Of a stretch of 64,000 nucleotides of DNA, positions 17,626-25,958 are shown piece by piece (positions within the stretch are counted from its first letter, which is position 1; each line of letters opens with the position of its first letter). The notes below the pieces were generated by a model that worked only from the letters and a program-made list of their open reading frames with translations, made no database searches and was not told where the DNA came from. The DNA comes from Chitinophaga caseinilytica (lineage in GTDB: Bacteria; Bacteroidota; Bacteroidia; Chitinophagales; Chitinophagaceae): assembly GCF_038396765.1 (NCBI RefSeq), contig NZ_CP150096.1:1347001-1411000 (forward strand), in the 5' to 3' direction. The position numbers and the translations under genes were made by a program.

Positions 17626-18798
17626 ATGCAAACCGTAGATACTTCCCTGCTTTTCCGGTACTTCGTAGTCGCTGGATTGATCAATACCGCCGTAGCCGTG
17701 GTGCTCCTGCTCGTTCGCCGGCGGCGCTCCGCGCCTTTCCTGCTGCTGCTGGCACTGATGATGCTGGTGTCTTTCCAGGCGCTCCTCAATGCGTTCGACC
17801 ATCGCGCTTTCTTCCTCGCCTTCCCGCACCTGAGCCGGGTTTCGTGGTTGAACCTCAGTCTTTTCGGTCCGCTGGTGTACCTGCTCACCCGCAAAATGAC
17901 CGGCGACGGGCCGCGGTTTTACCTCCGGGATGCATGGCATGGTATTCCTTTCCTGGTGGCATTGGGTGTGCTCAGTCCCTGGTTTTTTCAATCTGCGGAT
18001 GCGAAGCGGCAACAATTGATGGATTTTGAGGGATTGTCGAAGCTGGATTTTGGGTGGATGAACCAGGTGAATTTATGCATGATCTCCGTGTACCTGTTGG
18101 CGGCGGTTTACCGGATGATAAGCTGGAAGCGCACGTTGCCGGCAGATGCTCCGCCCCAGCAAGCCCTGCGGCTCCGCTGGCTGCAATTGTTCCTGACGAG
18201 CCTGCTGGTAATATTGGGGATCTCCGCGCTGGGGTTCTTCGGCCGGAAGTGGGACCTGCCCGGCATCACGCATTTCTACCATTATAATTACGCCGCCATC
18301 GTGGTGCTGGTGTACTGGCTCACCTGGAAATGCCAGCACATGCCTGAACTGTTTACGGAAGAAGAAAAATCGGAAGCGAAGAAATACCGCAAATCCGGCC
18401 TCGCCGAACCCGTTTTGCTGTTCGAAAACCTTCGCCGGTTTATGCAGGAAAACCGTCCCTACCTCGATCCGGAGTTGACGCATACGGCGCTGGCGGATCT
18501 GCTCGGCGTGAAGCGCCACCATCTTTCACAGGTCATCAATGCACATTCCGGCGGCAGCTATTTCGATTTCGTGAACGGTTACCGGGTGGAGGCGGTGAAG
18601 CGCATGCTGGCCGATCCGCGAAATCACCACCTCAGCATCCTGGGCATCGCCATGGAATGCGGGTTCCAGAACAAGGCCACTTTCAATGCCGCTTTCCGCA
18701 AGATGACGGGGACCACACCTTCCGCGTGGCAAAAAGATTGGATGGAAATGAGGTATGAGCCGATGGGCGCGGTCGACGGAACGCGCCGTGGTAGCTAG
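17626..18798 (+). CDS. AraC-family transcriptional regulator with N-terminal membrane domain
   Basis: 390 residues. The first ~235 form about seven hydrophobic helices (e.g. YFVVAGLINTAVAVVLLLV, FLLLLALMMLVSFQALL, LQLFLTSLLVILGISALGFF), then a linker and a C-terminal AraC domain of two HTHs: LADLLGVKRHHLSQVINAHS (about 289-308) and IAMECGFQNKATFNAAFRK (about 344-362). 7TM-AraC proteins are common in Bacteroidota and presumably sense a membrane or extracellular signal. The S41 peptidase gene begins 19 bp after its stop, so the two are likely co-transcribed. Target genes are unknown. Confidence 0.9.
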   Translation: MQTVDTSLLFRYFVVAGLINTAVAVVLLLVRRRRSAPFLLLLALMMLVSFQALLNAFDHRAFFLAFPHLSRVSWLNLSLFGPLVYLLTRKMTGDGPRFYLRDAWHGIPFLVALGVLSPWFFQSADAKRQQLMDFEGLSKLDFGWMNQVNLCMISVYLLAAVYRMISWKRTLPADAPPQQALRLRWLQLFLTSLLVILGISALGFFGRKWDLPGITHFYHYNYAAIVVLVYWLTWKCQHMPELFTEEEKSEAKKYRKSGLAEPVLLFENLRRFMQENRPYLDPELTHTALADLLGVKRHHLSQVINAHSGGSYFDFVNGYRVEAVKRMLADPRNHHLSILGIAMECGFQNKATFNAAFRKMTGTTPSAWQKDWMEMRYEPMGAVDGTRRGS

Positions 18799-18817
18799 TT
18801 TTGCTCAAAAAAAGAAA

Positions 18818-20224
18818 ATGCGTAGAATTTGGATGCTCGCCGCCGGCCTCATGGCGGCCACCGTTGCCAGGGCGCTTCCCGCAACGCAGGACAGCCTCAA
18901 AAACGTTACCCCCGCGCCCGTGTTCACCCCCGTTCAACTGGCGGAAGATTACCAGGTTTTCAGTAGCGCCCTCCGCGAAGCCCACGCCGGCCTTTATCGC
19001 TACACCTCCCGCACCGAAATGGACGCACTCCTCGGCAAAGGCGCCGCCGGTATTCGAAAAGGCATGACGGAACTGGAGTTTTTCAGGTTTTTATTCCCGA
19101 TCCTGGCCAATATCAAAGACGGACATACGAAACTCCATCGCCAAAACCGGCCCGACGACTGGTACGCATTCCATCAAACGGGGCTATTCCCCCTCCGGTT
19201 ATACATCCGCGATGGCCGCGCGTTCGTGACGGGCGGCGGGATCGAAGCCGGTGCGGAAGTCCTGAAAATCAACGGGCAGCCGCTGTCTTCCATCATCAAG
19301 AAATTATCAGACATCGTGCTGTCCGACGCCGGCGGCCAAAGCGCGAAATTCCGGGAGCTGGAAAAGTTCTTCGCCGGGTATTATGCCACTTTCTTCGGTC
19401 CGCGTAGCGAATTCGAAATACAATACAAGGAAGTGATGGGCAAACGCGTGACCCGCAAACTGGAAGGGATCACCGTTGCGCAACTACCGCCGCTCCCCGT
19501 GCCCGACACGCCCGCGTTCCGGCTCAGCTGGCCCGAGGAGAAGACGGCTTTTCTCCGTATCAGCGGTTTCCATGAAATGCCGGGCATCGTACCGGCCGCG
19601 TTCGCAGAAATCAAATCCAAAGGCGCAGACCGGCTCATCATCGATGTGCGCGATAATGAAGGCGGCGCCGACCGGATGGGCGTGCAATTACTGTCGTACC
19701 TCGCCAAGCAGCCGTTCCATTATTATCAAAAGCTGACGGTGGCCGGCATCGGGCCGTATTCCTTTGCGCAATACGCCACTTTCCCCCCGGGGATGGAGGA
19801 CCTGAAACAGTTCATTCAAAAAGTGGGCGACGAATATCATTTTACCGCCAGCGAAGGCCTGGGCGAAAAGCAGCCTGCGGCGGAAAACGTTTTTAGCGGA
19901 AAGGTGTGCATCCTGCAGAATGGCGGCAGCTTCTCCGTGACCGGGGAATTTGCGGCCGCGGCCCGCGCGATGGGTATAAAAACCGTCGGCGACGAAAGCG
20001 GTGGCGGCCGCACCGGCAATACCAGCGGAGGTTTCGCGATCGTGACGCTGCCGCATTCCAAACTCACGCTGGCCGTGCCACTGATGGGATATTACATGCA
20101 CGGGGCGGAAGCGGGGCCCGGCGGCGTGCCGGCCGATGTAACCGTGCTGCCCACGGTACGAGATGTGCTGGAAGGGCGCGATGTCGTTTTCCAGGAAGCC
20201 CTGAAAATGCTGCATGCCCAATAG
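18818..20224 (+). CDS. S41-family serine peptidase (C-terminal-processing-peptidase fold)
   Basis: 468 residues from ATG 18818, which begins a signal peptide (MRRIWMLAAGLMAATVARA); an upstream ATG at 18755 overlaps the AraC gene and gives no signal. A PDZ-like segment (GAEVLKINGQPLSSIIKKL) precedes the peptidase core. The core has IDVRDNEGGADRMG, the S41 version of DxRxNxGG, and NGGSFSVTGEF with the probable nucleophile at Ser373 and Glu four residues on. This resembles the periplasmic S41 peptidases of Bacteroidota of the interphotoreceptor-retinoid-binding-protein type. Substrate unknown. Probably an operon with the AraC gene. Confidence 0.85.
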   Translation: MRRIWMLAAGLMAATVARALPATQDSLKNVTPAPVFTPVQLAEDYQVFSSALREAHAGLYRYTSRTEMDALLGKGAAGIRKGMTELEFFRFLFPILANIKDGHTKLHRQNRPDDWYAFHQTGLFPLRLYIRDGRAFVTGGGIEAGAEVLKINGQPLSSIIKKLSDIVLSDAGGQSAKFRELEKFFAGYYATFFGPRSEFEIQYKEVMGKRVTRKLEGITVAQLPPLPVPDTPAFRLSWPEEKTAFLRISGFHEMPGIVPAAFAEIKSKGADRLIIDVRDNEGGADRMGVQLLSYLAKQPFHYYQKLTVAGIGPYSFAQYATFPPGMEDLKQFIQKVGDEYHFTASEGLGEKQPAAENVFSGKVCILQNGGSFSVTGEFAAAARAMGIKTVGDESGGGRTGNTSGGFAIVTLPHSKLTLAVPLMGYYMHGAEAGPGGVPADVTVLPTVRDVLEGRDVVFQEALKMLHAQ

Positions 20225-20246
20225 GCGATGCGCGGCAAATGTATGT

Positions 20247-20284
20247 TGGGATGGTGGTTTCCGGATCGCCATCCCATGTTTTTT
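20247..20284 (+). terminator. Terminator after the S41 peptidase gene
   Basis: An 8-bp stem TGGGATGG/CCATCCCA (20247-20254 with 20269-20276) is followed by TGTTTTTT, 23 bp after the stop. It separates this gene from the convergent LytTR gene. Confidence 0.8.
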
Positions 20285-20291
20285 CCGGGCG

Positions 20292-20711
20292 CTACTCGCC
20301 GAGCCAGGCCTTGAAACCGGCTACTTTCTCGCGGCTGATGATGATCTCCGTAGTGGGGTGCTCCGGCCGGATATCCAGCTTCAGCTTGCCGTTCCACCAT
20401 ACATTGATCCGCGAAATAGCCGGGTAGCTGACGATGAGCTGGCGCGTGGCGCGGAAAAACATGTCGGGCGATACGCACTTTTCGATCTCGCCCAACGACA
20501 TCGACAGATAATATTCCTTCCCGTCGTGCGTTTTTATATAACTGATCTTGTCGCGGGAAAAGAAATACGCGATGTCCTGCACCGGTACGGAAATGATGGT
20601 TTGACCACGTTTGATGGCGAAGCGTTCTTTGTAGGCCTGTTTTTTCAACAGTTGTTCGAGCATTTGCGCGATGTCCCGGATGTCGGGGACTGGGGTTTGT
20701 AAAGTAAGCAT
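20292..20711 (-). CDS. LytTR-domain DNA-binding protein
   Basis: 139 residues. A short helical N-terminus (1-30) is followed by a LytTR DNA-binding domain: FAIKRGQTIISVPVQDIAYF, HDGKEYYLSMSLGEIEKCV, FFRATRQLIVSYPAISRI and IISREKVAGFKAWLGE match the family's beta-strand pattern. No receiver domain is attached and no histidine kinase is adjacent, so it is not a standard two-component regulator. A minus-strand TTACTTTG element lies at 20735-20742. Target unknown. Confidence 0.88.
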   Translation of the reverse strand: MLTLQTPVPDIRDIAQMLEQLLKKQAYKERFAIKRGQTIISVPVQDIAYFFSRDKISYIKTHDGKEYYLSMSLGEIEKCVSPDMFFRATRQLIVSYPAISRINVWWNGKLKLDIRPEHPTTEIIISREKVAGFKAWLGE

Positions 20712-20874
20712 GGGAGTCGCATTATTCTTATCAGCAAAGTAAAGCGATCTGAAAACGCCGCGTATCCGGTTAACTACTTATTTTTCGTAATTACTTACAT
20801 ACATTTTCCGATGAAACGACATTAATGGCAACCCGGAGGGGGCATTTTACGTACTCAATCGAAAACCGGTTTTT

Positions 20875-21279
20875 ATGCGAAAAATTTGCTTACTGCTACT
20901 GTGGGTCAGTGTATTACACGGCTGTTCGTCTAACGACAATAATGATAACTCCCCCGGCGCGGTGACTTCCGGCAGCTGGCGGGTGAGCACGTTCTCGGAA
21001 CGGGGCTCGGATGAAACGGGGGATTTTGCCGGCTATACCTTCACTTTTTCCGCCAACGGACAGGCACTGGCCGTAAAAGGCGGCGTGAGCAAGGCCGGGA
21101 GCTGGTCTATGAGCGGCAGTTCCAGGTTCAACGTGGATTTCGGCGCCAAGTCAGACGCCAATAAGCCACTGGGCGAGCTTACGGACGACTGGAAAATCAT
21201 CTCCGTTTCCGGTACGCAAATCAAGCTGACAGACGATAATCCGTCCAGTGCGGAATTTTTGACATTCACAAAGAATTGA
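20875..21279 (+). CDS. Small putative lipoprotein, lipocalin-like
   Basis: 134 residues. A signal peptide ends in lipobox LHGC (Cys 17), then a Ser/Asn/Asp-rich tether and about 100 residues of short beta-strand pattern (SGSWRVSTFSERG, YTFTFSANGQALAV, LTDDWKIISVSGTQIKLTDD). This looks like the small lipocalin-like lipoproteins of Bacteroidota, but no family signature is certain. It stands alone, facing away from the LytTR gene with a 163-bp divergent spacer. Function unknown. Confidence 0.75.
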   Translation: MRKICLLLLWVSVLHGCSSNDNNDNSPGAVTSGSWRVSTFSERGSDETGDFAGYTFTFSANGQALAVKGGVSKAGSWSMSGSSRFNVDFGAKSDANKPLGELTDDWKIISVSGTQIKLTDDNPSSAEFLTFTKN

Positions 21280-21354
21280 TTTTCAATACGTGATTTTTGA
21301 CCATTTTTCAACAATTCAATGATCTTAACAACAATACGGATGATGAATATTTCG

Positions 21355-21362
21355 TATCTTTG
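21355..21362 (+). promoter_or_regulatory. Bacteroidota-type -7 promoter element upstream of the L,D-transpeptidase gene
   Basis: TATCTTTG matches the TAnnTTTG consensus exactly and lies 57 bp upstream of the ATG at 21420. The -33 region is A/T-rich but lacks a perfect TTG. Confidence 0.6.
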
Positions 21363-21419
21363 TCACTATTCGACTTTGAAAAACCATTTTTGACAAAACA
21401 TTTGTGAAAGACATTAATT

Positions 21420-22163
21420 ATGAGGCGGATGAAAAAACGTTTAAGCAAAAAGATATTCATACTTCCATTTGTAGTCCTTACTTCCCTACTGACTTTGAAT
21501 GTTTCTTCCATCGGAAAAAAGAACGCAGGGGTGTTGAAGCCGGTCAAATTACATGCTGCGGCCAGCGCCGCCATGATGTACGATTCATTGGGACTTGAAA
21601 CCGCGGGATTGTCGCGCCAGGCGTTCGAGCGGGCGATGACGGGGTATCACAAACTCGTTTCGGAAGGGAAAATCCAGAAAGACAATATCATTTCCATCAT
21701 CGATTTCAGTTTACCGTCTACCAGCAAGCGATTGTTCGTGATCGACCTGGAGGAGGGGAAAGTGTTGTTCAATACGCTCGTGTCTCACGGCCGGAATTCC
21801 GGTAAAGCCATGGCTACTTCATTTTCCAACCGTCCGGAGAGCTTCAAGAGCAGCCTCGGTTTCTATGTAACGGGCGACACGTACCAGGGCCAGCACGGGT
21901 ATTCGCTGCGCCTGGAAGGGACGGAGCTCGGCATCAACGATAAGGCGATGGAACGTGGGATCGTGATGCACGCGGCCGATTATGTGAACGACAAACTGGG
22001 AAAAGCGCAGGGTTACATCGGCAGAAGCCTCGGTTGCCCCGCGGTGCCGGTGAATGTGCATAAAAAGATCATCGGCAGCATCCGGAACGGTACCTGTCTG
22101 TTCATTTACAGTCCAGACCGCAAATACCTGGCTTCCAGCCGCGTATTGCAGCCTGCGGCGTAA
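21420..22163 (+). CDS. Murein L,D-transpeptidase catalytic-domain family protein (YkuD_2 type)
   Basis: 247 residues. The N-terminal hydrophobic segment (about 12-31) is a signal peptide or anchor. The YkuD-like domain follows: FVIDLEEGKVLFNTLVSHGR, GYSLRLEGTELGINDKAMERG, His184 in MHAADYV and Cys206 in GRSLGCPAVPV, the His/Cys pair used for catalysis in L,D-transpeptidases. Such enzymes make 3-3 peptidoglycan cross-links or attach proteins to the wall. The PF13645-type branch is common in Bacteroidota and its exact reaction is less well known. Start at ATG 21420 or 21429 (MKKR). Single gene with its own promoter. Confidence 0.85.
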   Translation: MRRMKKRLSKKIFILPFVVLTSLLTLNVSSIGKKNAGVLKPVKLHAAASAAMMYDSLGLETAGLSRQAFERAMTGYHKLVSEGKIQKDNIISIIDFSLPSTSKRLFVIDLEEGKVLFNTLVSHGRNSGKAMATSFSNRPESFKSSLGFYVTGDTYQGQHGYSLRLEGTELGINDKAMERGIVMHAADYVNDKLGKAQGYIGRSLGCPAVPVNVHKKIIGSIRNGTCLFIYSPDRKYLASSRVLQPAA

Positions 22164-22213
22164 CGGCGGAAGCCGGCAGGATTGTCTATATTTAGACAAA
22201 TACCGCCGGTGTT

Positions 22214-24067
22214 ATGAAGCAGATTCTCCTTTCACTTTTAATTATTCCACAAGTATTTATAGCGAGCGGATCGCGCAGCGGAGACATCCCGGCGCCATCC
22301 GCTTTTTCTATGCACGCCGTGCCGCCCGTGGTGCGGATCAACCAGGTGGGATATTTGCCCGGCGGGGTGAAAGTGGCCGTGTGGGGCGGGCCTGCGGGGA
22401 TGACGGTTGATGCTTTCCGGTTGATAGACTCCTCCAGCGGGAAAGCCGTTTTTACCGCCACGGCCGGTAAGGCGTTCGGTGCGTACGGCCCCTTCGGCCA
22501 ATCGTACCGCCTGAACTTCTCCGCCTTCCGCACTCCCGGAACGTATTACATCGAAACCCCTTCCGCCAGGTCCCCCAACTTCCGCATCGGGCCCGATGTC
22601 TACAAAGGCGCGGCCGATTTTTGCCTGCGCTACCTCCGCCAGCAACGCTGCGGGTTCAACCCATTTCTCAAAGATTCCTGCCATACCGAAGACGGCTACA
22701 CGCTATACGGCCCCATGCCCGACAGTACGCGGATCAATGCCATCGGCGGCTGGCACGATGCCAGCGATTACCTCCAGTATTCCACTACTTCCGCCAATAC
22801 GGTTTATCATCTGCTGGCCGCCTGGCGCGACTTCCCCAGGGTTTTCGGGGACGACCACGCCGCCACGGGGCTGCCCGGTGCCAACGGCGCGCCCGATGTG
22901 CTCGACGAAGCGCGCTGGGGGCTCGATTGGTTGCTGAAAATGCATCCGCAGCGCGATTGGCTTTTCAACCAGATCGCCGACGACCGCGATCACCGCGGGA
23001 TGCGGCTGCCGAAGCTGGATTCCTTTTACGGGCGTGGTTTCGAGCGGCCGGTGTACTTCTGTTCCGGCGAGCCGCAGGTGCAGGGCGTGAAATACAAAAA
23101 GATGAACCATAGTACCGGCGTGGCGTCTACCGCGGGCAAATTCGCGAGCGCCTTTGCACTGGGGCATTCACTGCTGCAAAGGAAAGACGCGGCGTACGCG
23201 GAGCGCCTCCTGGAAAGGGCGCACAGCGCCTACAAGCTGGGCCTGGAGAAGCCCGGTGTGCAGCAGACGGCTTCGGTGATGTCTCCCTACATCTACGCGG
23301 AAGACAACTGGACGGATGATATGGAACTGGCCGCCGCGGAATTGTATGGCGTTACCCGCGACGCGAAGTATTTCCGGGAAGGAAGGGCGTATGCGGCGCA
23401 GGAGCCCGTGACGCCCTGGCTTGGAAAGGACACGGCGAGCCATTATCAATGGTACCCTTTCATCAACCCCGGCCATTACGAACTGGCCAAACGCAGCTCC
23501 GGCGCGGCCCGGCGCGAACTGACGGGGTATTATGCTGACGGGATCGAAAAGGTTTGGGCGAAGGCGAAAGACAACGCGTTTTACCGCGGCGTGCCTTTCA
23601 TCTGGTGCAGCAACAACCTTACCGCCGCCTTCGCCATCCAGTGTTACTGGTACGGCAATCTCACGGCAGACAAGCGTTTCGCGGAACTGGCGCAGGCGAA
23701 TGTAGACTGGTTGCTGGGTTGTAACCCATGGGGAACGAGTATGGTGTACGGGTTGCCCGCGCATGGGGATACGCCCGTGGATCCGCATTCCGCGTTCACA
23801 CACATCGGGAATTACCCGATAGACGGCGGTTTGGTGGATGGGCCGGTATACGGATCGATCTACGGAAGCCTCATCGGGATACGGCTCGCGGAAGCAGACG
23901 AGTATGCGGCTTTCCAGAGCCCGCTGGTGGTGTATCACGACGACTACGGCGATTACAGTACCAACGAACCTACGATGGATGGTACGGCAGTGCTGATTTA
24001 CTTGTTGGCGCTAAAAGAAAACGAAGGGCTTACCACTGAAAAAGCAACACCCCGACCAGCAAAATAG
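22214..24067 (+). CDS. Glycoside hydrolase family 9 (endo-beta-glucanase type) with CelD_N domain
   Basis: 617 residues. After a signal peptide (about 1-18) comes the N-terminal Ig-like cellulase domain (VVRINQVGYLPGGVKVAVWG, to about 125), then the (alpha/alpha)6 barrel. GH9 landmarks: GGWHDASDY (178-186), whose Asp182 and Asp185 match the catalytic-base region; DVLDEARWGLDWLLKMH; GCNPWGTSMVYG; and the acid Glu585 in YSTNEPTMDGTA. GH9 enzymes hydrolyse beta-1,4-glucans and, in some groups, glucosamine-containing chains, which would fit the NagA locus downstream; that link is speculative. Its 3' end overlaps the convergent ECF sigma gene by 38 bp. Confidence 0.9.
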   Translation: MKQILLSLLIIPQVFIASGSRSGDIPAPSAFSMHAVPPVVRINQVGYLPGGVKVAVWGGPAGMTVDAFRLIDSSSGKAVFTATAGKAFGAYGPFGQSYRLNFSAFRTPGTYYIETPSARSPNFRIGPDVYKGAADFCLRYLRQQRCGFNPFLKDSCHTEDGYTLYGPMPDSTRINAIGGWHDASDYLQYSTTSANTVYHLLAAWRDFPRVFGDDHAATGLPGANGAPDVLDEARWGLDWLLKMHPQRDWLFNQIADDRDHRGMRLPKLDSFYGRGFERPVYFCSGEPQVQGVKYKKMNHSTGVASTAGKFASAFALGHSLLQRKDAAYAERLLERAHSAYKLGLEKPGVQQTASVMSPYIYAEDNWTDDMELAAAELYGVTRDAKYFREGRAYAAQEPVTPWLGKDTASHYQWYPFINPGHYELAKRSSGAARRELTGYYADGIEKVWAKAKDNAFYRGVPFIWCSNNLTAAFAIQCYWYGNLTADKRFAELAQANVDWLLGCNPWGTSMVYGLPAHGDTPVDPHSAFTHIGNYPIDGGLVDGPVYGSIYGSLIGIRLAEADEYAAFQSPLVVYHDDYGDYSTNEPTMDGTAVLIYLLALKENEGLTTEKATPRPAK

Positions 24068-24581
24068 TACGCTGGAGACCGCTCCTCAGCATGCGCAAAG
24101 CCTTGCGCATGTGTTGTTCCACTGTATTGACGGAGATGCCCGAGCGTTCGGCGATCTCCTTGTTACTGAGCTCTTCTCCCCGGCTGAGGAGGAAAACCTG
24201 CCTGCATTTTTCCGGCAGTTGCTGGATGGCGTCCGACAGCTGGAGGGTCAGTTCTTTGTGGGAAAGATAGGATTCCACGTCGTTGGAAGGCGGTGCCGGC
24301 CGCGTTTCCTGGAAGATCTCGTATTTGTGGTGGATGGATTGGCGGTGGATGAAATTCAGGACGCGGTTGCGAAGCGCGGTGAAAATATACGCTTTGAAAG
24401 AAGTGTGGATTTCTAGCCGGTCTTTCCTTTCCAGCAGTTCGAGGAACACTTCCTGCACAAATTCCCGCGCGGTTTCGCGGTCGCCCGTTTTTTCATATGC
24501 TTTTTTCAGCAACATGACGGCATACCTTTCATACAGCGCCTCAAACGCAGACTGGTCGCCGTTCTTCCAGCGGTCCAGCAA
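24030..24581 (-). CDS. ECF-type RNA polymerase sigma factor, Bacteroidota SusC/FecR-linked group
   Basis: 183 residues as drawn. Region sigma-2 (SAFEALYERYAVMLLKKAYE, then REFVQEVFLELLER) and sigma-4 (LPEKCRQVFLLSRGEELSNK, then IAERSGISVNTVEQHMRKAL) are complete. A hydrophobic tail (TILLVGVLLFQW) ends the protein, as in many ECF factors of this phylum. No ATG is present: the frame opens after TAA 24639-24641 and offers only TTG (24581) or ATT/ATA starts, so the N-terminus is uncertain. It is divergent from the FecR/SusC/SusD/NagA genes, the usual place for a sigma factor released by FecR when SusC binds substrate. Confidence 0.9.
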   Translation of the reverse strand: MLDRWKNGDQSAFEALYERYAVMLLKKAYEKTGDRETAREFVQEVFLELLERKDRLEIHTSFKAYIFTALRNRVLNFIHRQSIHHKYEIFQETRPAPPSNDVESYLSHKELTLQLSDAIQQLPEKCRQVFLLSRGEELSNKEIAERSGISVNTVEQHMRKALRMLRSGLQRTILLVGVLLFQW

Positions 24582-24764
24582 TATGGAGTCGGTATGTTGA
24601 AGAGAGTGTGGAATAGATTCTGGCTGTTTTATCGCAAGTTAAATGTAAGTAAAAATAAGCGGCAAATACAAAGTGAAACCCCGGAAAAATATTTTTTTAA
24701 AGCACGTAACGGTTGATGTTTTATTGATTGTCCTATACGGTAACCGACGCATCAAATCACAAAT

Positions 24765-25768
24765 ATGAGCGTGACAGACATCAGGCAATTACTGGAAAAA
24801 TACGAGGCCGGCACTTGTTCGCCGGAGGAGCTGAAGGCATTGGAGGCATGGTACGAAAGTTTTCGTCATCCGGACGCGACAGACGCGGGCTGGGAGGCAG
24901 ACGAAGTGCTGACGCGCGAATTGATGCAGGATTTTCGTGACATGCAGCGGCGCCGGGAGCGGCTTTTAGGCGGCAATGGCTGGCGCAGCTGGTGGAAAGT
25001 GGCGGCAGTGGTGATCCCGCTGGCCGGGATCGGTGCTTTTTGTGGATGAGCCGTCCATCGGCAGGCACATCCGTTCCGGGCCCCATGCTGGCGGAAGCGC
25101 CGGCGAAGCCCGACAGCAAACGTTTCATCCAGCTGCCCGACAGCAGTACCGTGGTATTGCGGGAGGGCAGCACCCTCTTATATCCTGTGGCGTTCAACGG
25201 CAACGAGCGGGAAGTGACGCTTACCGGCGAAGGGTATTTTGACGTCCGCGAACAGCCCGGGAAGCCTTTCCGCATCCGGTCTGGCAAACTGGTGACTACC
25301 GTATTGGGGACCGCATTCACTATCAAGGCCTATCCCGGCCAGGAGCATGTGACGGTGACGGTCAACAGCGGGAAGGTGAAGATCGAAGAACACGACAGCA
25401 ACAAGCTGCTGGGCATTTTGCAGCAAGACCAGCAGATCATATATGAAAACTCGGCCGCCGTGGCGGAAACGCGCCGCGTGAAAGCGGAAGAAAGCGTGAC
25501 CTGGCTGAAGAAGGGGATGGATTTCAATTCCGTGCCTTTCGGCGACATCGCGGAGCAGATTGCCGGGCAATACCAGGTAAAAATCGAGTTCGCCAGCGAA
25601 TCGTTGCGCAACTGCAGGATCAGGGCCACCTTCGAGGGCACGGAAACGCTCGACCAGGTGCTGTTCGTTTTATGCACGGTCGGCAACACCACCTATACCC
25701 ATTCCGAGAAAGGGATCGTCATCAGCGGAGAAGGCTGTATGGAAACAAACAGCAGTATCGTCCGTTAA
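24765..25768 (+). pseudogene. FecR-family anti-sigma factor interrupted by a frameshift
   Basis: Two overlapping frames together make one normal FecR. The 5' part (24765-25049, 94 residues) has the cytoplasmic anti-sigma helices (LEKYEAGTCSPEELKALEAW) and the start of the membrane helix (VAAVVIPLAGIGAF). The 3' part continues in the -1 frame from about 25035 with the rest of the protein: FecR domain (IQLPDSSTVVLREGSTLLYP, VTLTGEGYFDVREQPGKPFR, VTTVLGTAFTIKAYPG) and a DUF4974-like end. The shift falls in gctttttgtgg, a run of five T inside the membrane helix. Restoring one base gives about 334 residues. It may be a sequencing error, a true mutation or slippage. Anti-sigma for the divergent ECF factor. 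Confidence 0.85.
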
Positions 25769-25865
25769 CAGAAAAGACAGAAAGCTAAAAATAGATCGGT
25801 AACCAAAATCACACACATGAATCGGATCATGACGAGGCAGCCGTGCCTGCGCCATTAACGAAAAA

Positions 25866-25894
25866 CCCCTCCGTACTGTGGCAGGTCGGGAGGG
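25866..25894. other. Hairpin in the 5' region of the second susC
   Basis: CCCCTCC and GGAGGGG arms flank a 15-nt loop between fecR and susC, with no T-run. It could be a partial attenuator or an mRNA stability element. The spacer from 25769 to 25958 otherwise shows nothing definite. Confidence 0.4.
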
Positions 25895-25958
25895 GAAGGT
25901 CTAAAACGTAAACAGCCTGTTGGGGCTGATTCTTCATCATTTTAAACTATTGCAAGTT

